Assembly (NCBI GenBank): GCA_937880065.1
Contig: CALFMA010000046.1
Coordinates: forward strand, 1 to 9,990
Source: an uncultured Ruminococcus sp.
GTDB lineage: Bacteria; Bacillota_A; Clostridia; Oscillospirales; Ruminococcaceae
Direction: 5' to 3'
Length of the DNA: 9,990 bases
The notes below the pieces were generated by a model. It had not been told where the DNA came from and did not search any database. It saw only the letters and a program-made list of their open reading frames with translations. This document shows, in pieces, positions 6,528 to 9,990 of this stretch (position 1 is the first letter of the stretch; each line of letters begins with the position of its first letter). A program made the position numbers and the translations under genes.

Positions 6528-7405
6528 TTTTTCTTCCTCCTTCCGATAATAGAGGAAATTCCTTTCTTATTGGACTTATCGTCATCGGGGTCTTCGTAGA
6601 ATATTTCCTTTTCAAGGGCGTATTTAAGCTTCATACGTGTATAATCACGGGTAAGAACGCCGTTTATTGCAAGAGAAATCTGTCCTGTTTCCTCTGAAAC
6701 GGCAATAACCACAGCATCGGAGTTTTCGCTCATACCGATAGCGGCACGGTGACGTGAACCAAGGCTTTTGTCAATGGAAAGGTCGCTCTTTGGACGTGGC
6801 AGAAAGCAGGCGGCGGCAAGAATAATGCCGTCACGCATAATAACCGCACCGTCGTGGAGAGGCGTTTTCGGATAGAAAATATTGCCGAAAACCTCCTTGC
6901 TGGGGATAGCATTCATAAGGGTTCCCGTTTCAATCTGCTCCCCAAGACGGGTTTTTCTTTCAATTACAATTAAAGCTCCCGTACAGCTTGCGGAAAGTTC
7001 TACGCAGGAGTCGCAGATAGCTTCAATTGCGGTATTCCAGCGGCTTTTTGCATCACCTGAAGGTGTGCCGATACCAATCATTTTTATGCCGAACTGAGTC
7101 TGTCCGAACTGCTCCAAGGCACGGCGGATTTCGGGCTGGAAAAGAATGAGCATAGCAAGAAGTCCTACATCAAGGGCATTGCCGAGGATATACTCCATAA
7201 CGGTAAGGTTGAGGAAGTTACTGATGAAGTAAGCGGCAACGAGAAGAAGAATTCCCTTGATAAGCTGTGCGGCACGGGTTTCACGCACAAGCTTCAGCAG
7301 GAGATAAATTATGTAAGTAAGAGCCAGAAGGTCTATTATATCCTTGAATTGAATAGTAGACATCAGGCTGAAAAAAGCGTATTTCATATCCTGAAATGAA
7401 GGCAT
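6524..7405 (-). CDS. cdaA: Diadenylate cyclase CdaA (DAC domain)
   Basis: CdaA joins two ATP molecules into cyclic di-AMP at the membrane. The 293 residues hold three predicted membrane segments in about 24-90, then the DAC domain, with GALIVIER (143-150), LHDGAVIMRDG with the catalytic D185-G-A (183-193), and G-S-RHR (216-220) leading into AAIGMSENSDAVVIAVSEETG. The C-terminal tail is very basic (GRRKKK). All key residues are present. The ATG at 7405 follows an SD-like AGGTTGTGAT at a short distance and yields a typical N-terminus, but a -10-like TATAAT abuts it. If that promoter is the one used, the start would move to the ATG at 7387-7385 (Met7), which has only AGGAT directly before it. 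cdaR follows with a 4-nt overlap. No glmM, the third gene of the classical cluster, is present, because a terminator ends the operon after cdaR. Confidence 0.93.
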   Translation of the reverse strand: MPSFQDMKYAFFSLMSTIQFKDIIDLLALTYIIYLLLKLVRETRAAQLIKGILLLVAAYFISNFLNLTVMEYILGNALDVGLLAMLILFQPEIRRALEQFGQTQFGIKMIGIGTPSGDAKSRWNTAIEAICDSCVELSASCTGALIVIERKTRLGEQIETGTLMNAIPSKEVFGNIFYPKTPLHDGAVIMRDGIILAAACFLPRPKSDLSIDKSLGSRHRAAIGMSENSDAVVIAVSEETGQISLAINGVLTRDYTRMKLKYALEKEIFYEDPDDDKSNKKGISSIIGRRKKK

Positions 7406-7433
7406 ATTATATCACAACCTGTTTATTAGTCAA
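7406..7433 (-). promoter_or_regulatory. Promoter-like sequence abutting the cdaA start
   Basis: On the minus strand TTGACT (7428-7433), a 16-bp spacer and TATAAT (7406-7411) form a near-consensus promoter. Its -10 box touches the ATG at 7405, so initiation here would start inside the annotated first codons. It therefore either implies a later start codon for cdaA or is fortuitous. Confidence 0.45.
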
Positions 7434-7486
7434 GGGCATATCGCTCCGTCAAATAATTGATGAAACGATATTACCCCCTATATTAT

Positions 7487-7514
7487 ATTGTACCACAAAA
7501 TCAGATAATTTCAA
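7487..7514 (-). promoter_or_regulatory. Candidate upstream cdaA promoter with extended -10
   Basis: TTGAAA (7509-7514), a 16-bp spacer and TACAAT (7487-7492), preceded by TGG as an extended -10, read on the minus strand. It would leave a leader of about 75 nt before the ATG at 7405 and fits that start better than the promoter at 7406-7433. No clear terminator separates the desulfurase gene from cdaA in 7406-7622, so read-through is also possible. Confidence 0.45.
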
Positions 7515-7622
7515 TAGGTTTTTATCAATTTCCGAAAAATTTTATATTTTTAATTCAATTTGTTCACATTTTAGCAGATATTGGTCGGATTTGAGAGAAT
7601 TATACCAACCCATAAAATGAAA

Positions 7623-8744
7623 TTACGCATTGCGGATTATCAATTGAGCAAGGGCGGCAGCGTCCTCCTCACGGCTGAATACCGAGGGAGAAAAACGCAC
7701 CGTGCCATTTTTAGTGCCGAGGGTTGAATGGGCAAGCGCCGCACAATGATAACCTGCACGAAGGCAGAAGCCTTTTTCTGCCAACTCTGCCGCCACTCTT
7801 TCCGAGGTTTTGCCCTCAACGGAAAAGGATACTATCGGCACATATTCAGCGGATTTTGTGCGATATATGGTAATTTTCGGACTTTTTTCAAGTTCCGCAG
7901 CAAACCGTCTGCATATTCTGTCCTCGTGTCTGAAAATCCTGTCAATGCCGATTTTCCGCACAAATTCCATACCTGCTTTCATTGACATAATTCCAACAGT
8001 TCCCACAGTTCCGCTTTCCAAGGATTCGGGGAGCAGTTTCGGCTGTTCAAGATGCTGCGAACCGCTGCCAGTTCCGCCCTGAATAATGGGATAAATCGGG
8101 AATTTTCCGTCACTTATCAACATTCCTGTGCCTGTAATTCCGTACAAACCCTTATGCCCTGCGGTACAGATGATATTCATACCCTGTGAAAGCTTCACAT
8201 CAATAATCCCCGAAGCCTGTGCTGCATCGGCAATAAAGGCTATATTCCGTGATTTGCAAAGCCTGCCGATTTCTTCAACAGGCATAATCTGCCCTGTGAC
8301 ATTACTGGCAATGGTGCATACAATTGCCTTTGTGTCGCTCCTTATCAGTTTGCGGAAACTTTCAACAGTTTTTTCCTTTTCGGGGAATACTTCCGCTACT
8401 GAAAGCTTGATTTTCCCCGATTTTGCAAGTTCTGCGGCAGGTCGTGCAACAGAATTATGCTCCATACTGCTTATTATGAGATGTCCGCCGTTTCTCATAA
8501 TTCCCTGTATCGCCATATTGAGAGCATGGGTGCAGTTCAGCGTAAATACTACATTTTCAGGCTCTGCCCCGAAAAAATCGGCGGCTGTTTCACGGGCGGA
8601 ATAGACCATTTCCGAAGTTTTCATACCAAGGGGATGACCGCCTCTGCCCGGACTTGTTAGCTGCTCCATAGCCGATACTACGGCATTTTTCACCGTCACA
8701 GGCTTTGGAAAGGTAGTGGCGGCATTGTCAAAATTCACAATCAA
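7623..8744 (-). CDS. Cysteine desulfurase-family PLP enzyme (class V aminotransferase fold, EF2568-like)
   Basis: This 373-residue enzyme should use pyridoxal phosphate to remove sulfur (or selenium) from cysteine (or selenocysteine), leaving a persulfide on an active-site Cys. Visible are FDNAATTFPKP at the N-terminus, E95-H96-N (MEHNSVARP), D173-A-A-Q176 for PLP contacts, the Schiff-base Lys198 in TAGHKGLYG, and the sulfur-accepting Cys334 in RAGYHCAALAHSTLGT. The last motif and the overall length suggest the group often found near DUF3343 proteins rather than housekeeping IscS or SufS; no scaffold or suf genes are adjacent. The start is TTG at 8744, seven bases after AGGAGG (8752-8757) and overlapping the upstream TGA as TTGA. 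A GTG two codons later is the alternative but is spaced less well. The gene is intact. Confidence 0.88.
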   Translation of the reverse strand: MIVNFDNAATTFPKPVTVKNAVVSAMEQLTSPGRGGHPLGMKTSEMVYSARETAADFFGAEPENVVFTLNCTHALNMAIQGIMRNGGHLIISSMEHNSVARPAAELAKSGKIKLSVAEVFPEKEKTVESFRKLIRSDTKAIVCTIASNVTGQIMPVEEIGRLCKSRNIAFIADAAQASGIIDVKLSQGMNIICTAGHKGLYGITGTGMLISDGKFPIYPIIQGGTGSGSQHLEQPKLLPESLESGTVGTVGIMSMKAGMEFVRKIGIDRIFRHEDRICRRFAAELEKSPKITIYRTKSAEYVPIVSFSVEGKTSERVAAELAEKGFCLRAGYHCAALAHSTLGTKNGTVRFSPSVFSREEDAAALAQLIIRNA

Positions 8745-8944
8745 GAGAACTCCTCCTCTCGAAGGCTGTAGGGGATTTTGTACCTGTTCAGAAGCTTTGG
8801 AATATCGGGATTTCTCTCCGTGTACAGGTCATATCCGCACTCCTTTTCACGCCTTTTCAGTTCACATCTATAACCGAAAGAAACGAGGAGTCTGACGGCT
8901 TTCTGTGCGTAGGTGTAAGAAGGCATCTGTAAAATATATTTCAT
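8741..8944 (-). CDS. Small DUF3343-type (putative Se/S carrier-like) protein
   Basis: From the ATG at 8944 this encodes 67 residues, MKYILQMPSYTYAQKAVRLL to YSLREEEFS. An N-terminal beta strand, a helix containing A-x-K-A-x-x-L-L, and a single conserved-looking Cys in KECGYDL (about residue 36) match the DUF3343 pattern. Such proteins are commonly encoded beside cysteine desulfurases and are proposed sulfur or selenium carriers. Its stop overlaps the desulfurase start as TTGA, supporting a functional pair. The ATG lacks any Shine-Dalgarno sequence, and everything upstream of it codes in another frame for the start of an AraC-type regulator. Its native 5' region therefore appears to have been replaced and expression may be poor. 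A longer reading from 9007 is rejected because those extra residues are out-of-frame AraC sequence. Confidence 0.65.
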   Translation of the reverse strand: MKYILQMPSYTYAQKAVRLLVSFGYRCELKRREKECGYDLYTERNPDIPKLLNRYKIPYSLREEEFS

Positions 8945-9062
8945 AAAAATCGTGGTGGTGCACCGCAACGCCCTCGGGCTTCGGGTCACGATAACGAAAA
9001 ACCTCAAAGGTGCTTTTCACCATATTCTGACGAGTCTGAAAACTTTGAGTCTTAGACTGCAT
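8868..9062 (-). pseudogene. AraC-family regulator, truncated after ~44 codons
   Basis: From the ATG at 9062 the frame reads MQSKTQSF, then STFEVFRYRDPKPEGVAVHHHDFYEIYF to about residue 44. The segment with HHHDFYEIYF is the first sugar-sensing cupin strand of AraC-type regulators, which normally go on for over 200 residues to a double helix-turn-helix. Here sense ends near 8931, and the frame then reads 20 unrelated residues out of frame through the DUF3343 gene to a stop at 8868. An SD (AGGTGA, 9067-9072) lies four bases before the ATG and a promoter lies upstream, so this is the true 5' end of a once-complete gene. Divergent orientation to uxuA suggests it regulated hexuronate catabolism. 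No effector or DNA-binding part remains, so it cannot act as a regulator. Confidence 0.75.
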
Positions 9063-9105
9063 AATTTCACCTACAATGCCAAAAATTTAATATCTGATTA
9101 TTTAT

Positions 9106-9134
9106 ATATTACCGCAACTATTACAATATGTCAA
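9106..9134 (-). promoter_or_regulatory. Promoter of the truncated AraC-type gene
   Basis: TTGACA (9129-9134) and TAATAT (9106-9111, 4 of 6 consensus) with a 17-bp spacer on the minus strand. In the present arrangement this would also drive the DUF3343 and cysteine desulfurase genes. Confidence 0.5.
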
Positions 9135-9159
9135 ACAATATACACAATTTATATTGTAA
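9121..9159. promoter_or_regulatory. Inverted-repeat operator candidate between divergent promoters
   Basis: TTACAATAT (9121-9129) and ATATTGTAA (9151-9159) are perfect 9-bp inverted arms 21 bp apart. One arm touches the -35 box of the AraC-type gene and the other covers the -35 box of uxuA. A further ACAATAT lies at 9135-9141 in direct orientation with the left arm. The symmetry between two promoters suggests one protein controls both genes. Confidence 0.5.
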
Positions 9160-9182
9160 AAATGCCGTGTTATACTTATAAT
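9154..9182 (+). promoter_or_regulatory. Promoter of uxuA
   Basis: TTGTAA (9154-9159), a 17-bp spacer and perfect TATAAT (9177-9182). The start is expected near 9189, leaving a leader of about 37 nt. The weak -35 box lies inside the right arm of the inverted repeat, which fits an activated or repressed promoter. Confidence 0.65.
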
Positions 9183-9210
9183 GTAATAGAATGCAAATAC
9201 AAATTTTACA

Positions 9211-9225
9211 GGGAGGTTTCCTCTT
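9211..9225 (+). promoter_or_regulatory. uxuA ribosome binding site in a small hairpin
   Basis: The Shine-Dalgarno GGGAGG (9211-9216) can pair with CCTCTT (9220-9225) across a TTT loop, giving four Watson-Crick and two G-U pairs that end directly before the ATG. Such a fold would partly hide the ribosome site. Confidence 0.4.
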
Positions 9226-9990
9226 ATGAAAATGTCATTCCGTTGGTATGGCGATACCGACCCCATTTCACTTCAGTATATAAGCCAGATTCCCAATATG
9301 CGTAGCGTTGTAAGTGCAGTTTACGATGTTAAGCCCGGTGAAGTATGGCCCGAGGAAAGCATTGCAAAAATGAAAAAGCAGTGCGAGGACAACAACCTTA
9401 TTTTTGATATTGTTGAGTCAATTCCCGTTCACGAAAACATTAAACTCGGCAGAGATAATGTTGACGAGCTTATTGATGTTTACTGCGAAAACATCCGCCG
9501 TTGTGCAAAATACGGTATTAAATGCGTAACTTATAACTTTATGCCCGTTTTTGACTGGACACGTACCCAGCTGGACAAAGAAGCTCCCGACGGCTCTACA
9601 AGTCTTGTAATGTACTGGGAGCAGATGAAGGGTCTTGACCCCCTTAAGGATGATATTCACCTTCCCGGTTGGGATTCAAGCTACACTCAGGAAGAAGTAC
9701 GTGAGCTTATTTCCGCTTACGGTGAGCTTGGTGAAGAAGGTCTTTGGGCTAACCTTGAAAAATTCCTCAAAAAGGTTATTCCCGTTGCTGAGGAATGCGG
9801 TGTAAGAATGGCTATACATCCCGACGACCCGCCCTATCCCATTTTCGGTATTCCGAGAATTATCACCTGCGAAGAAAATCTTGACAGAATGCTCGCAATT
9901 GTTGACAGCCCCGCGAACTCCCTTTGCCTTTGCACAGGCTCCCTCGGTTGTGCCGCAACAAATGATATTGTTAAAATGGTACGTAAATAC
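9226..9990 (+). CDS. uxuA: Mannonate dehydratase UxuA, N-terminal 255 residues (cut by window edge)
   Basis: UxuA removes water from D-mannonate to give 2-keto-3-deoxygluconate in the glucuronate branch of hexuronate breakdown. The sequence has FRWYGDTDPISL near the start, then IPxM at 22-25, GEVWPEESI (38-46), ESIPVHENIKLG (64-75), NFMPVFDWTRT (104-114), DGSTSLVMYW (122-131), AIHPDDPPYPIFGIPRI (196-212) and LCTGSLG (235-241). His198 and Cys236 are in the positions that bind the catalytic metal in this family. The family is about 350-360 residues, so roughly the last 100 residues lie beyond the window. The ATG at 9226 is preceded at nine bases by GGGAGG. It is transcribed away from the truncated AraC-type gene. 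Confidence 0.93.
   Translation, partial: MKMSFRWYGDTDPISLQYISQIPNMRSVVSAVYDVKPGEVWPEESIAKMKKQCEDNNLIFDIVESIPVHENIKLGRDNVDELIDVYCENIRRCAKYGIKCVTYNFMPVFDWTRTQLDKEAPDGSTSLVMYWEQMKGLDPLKDDIHLPGWDSSYTQEEVRELISAYGELGEEGLWANLEKFLKKVIPVAEECGVRMAIHPDDPPYPIFGIPRIITCEENLDRMLAIVDSPANSLCLCTGSLGCAATNDIVKMVRKY

Noticed and set aside
8128..8604. A 158-residue plus-strand frame
   Set aside because: It lies opposite the well-supported cysteine desulfurase gene, has no ribosome site and looks like a shadow.
8945..9007. A longer N-terminus for the DUF3343-type protein starting at 9007
   Set aside because: Those bases encode the AraC cupin segment in another frame; the longer reading shows no family resemblance and no ribosome site.
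1..9990. CRISPR arrays, tRNA or rRNA genes, known riboswitches, phage or toxin-antitoxin genes
   Set aside because: No regularly spaced direct repeats, cloverleaf patterns, recognised aptamer cores or fitting proteins were seen on either strand.

Overview
The window looks like the chromosome of a low-to-moderate GC, Gram-positive anaerobe of the Clostridia, most likely an Oscillospiraceae/Ruminococcus-type gut bacterium. The evidence is strong AGGAGG-type ribosome sites, textbook TTGACA-N17-TATAAT promoters, a cdaA-cdaR pair, an EF2568-type cysteine desulfurase with a DUF3343 partner, and a uxuA gene facing an AraC-type regulator. Family names come from reading the proteins by eye; no database search was possible.

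Layout. (1) 1-1101, minus strand: a promoter at 1073-1101 drives a lipoprotein with a Thr/Glu-rich stalk (165-998), followed by the first 36 codons of a GNAT acetyltransferase that runs off the left edge. (2) 1180-2117, plus strand: a nucleoside phosphorylase-like gene (1318-2067) with its own promoter and a strong terminator. The promoter lies inside what looks like a decayed copy of a short palindromic repeat. (3) 2136-2297: an intact 162-bp MITE-like element of the same repeat type, with 26-bp terminal inverted repeats. (4) 2433-5172, plus strand: promoter, 5' hairpin, a full-length SERCA/PMCA-type Ca2+ ATPase and a terminator. (5) 5194-7514, minus strand: cdaA (membrane diadenylate cyclase, c-di-AMP synthesis) and its regulator cdaR, overlapping by 4 nt. 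cdaR is broken by a single-base frameshift near 6050. A terminator faces that of the Ca2+ ATPase. (6) 7623-9062, minus strand: a cysteine desulfurase-family gene and a small DUF3343-type gene. The 5' end of the small gene is fused out of frame to the first ~44 codons of an AraC-family regulator. (7) 9106-9990: divergent promoters around an inverted repeat, then uxuA (mannonate dehydratase), cut by the right edge.

How the parts fit. CdaA and CdaR would set c-di-AMP, which controls osmolyte transport and wall homeostasis; the frameshift removes most of CdaR's extracellular repeats unless it is a sequence error. The AraC-type fragment and uxuA form the usual divergent regulator/catabolic gene arrangement for hexuronate use, but the regulator is cut off after its first cupin strand. 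At the cut, sequence coding HDFYEIYF and sequence coding MKYIL share a short stretch. This suggests a deletion, or a misjoined assembly, that brought the DUF3343/desulfurase pair next to the uxuA control region. No CRISPR array, tRNA, rRNA, phage or clear new defence system is visible. The points most worth checking are the AraC/DUF3343 junction, the cdaR frameshift and the short repeat family that appears to supply a promoter.
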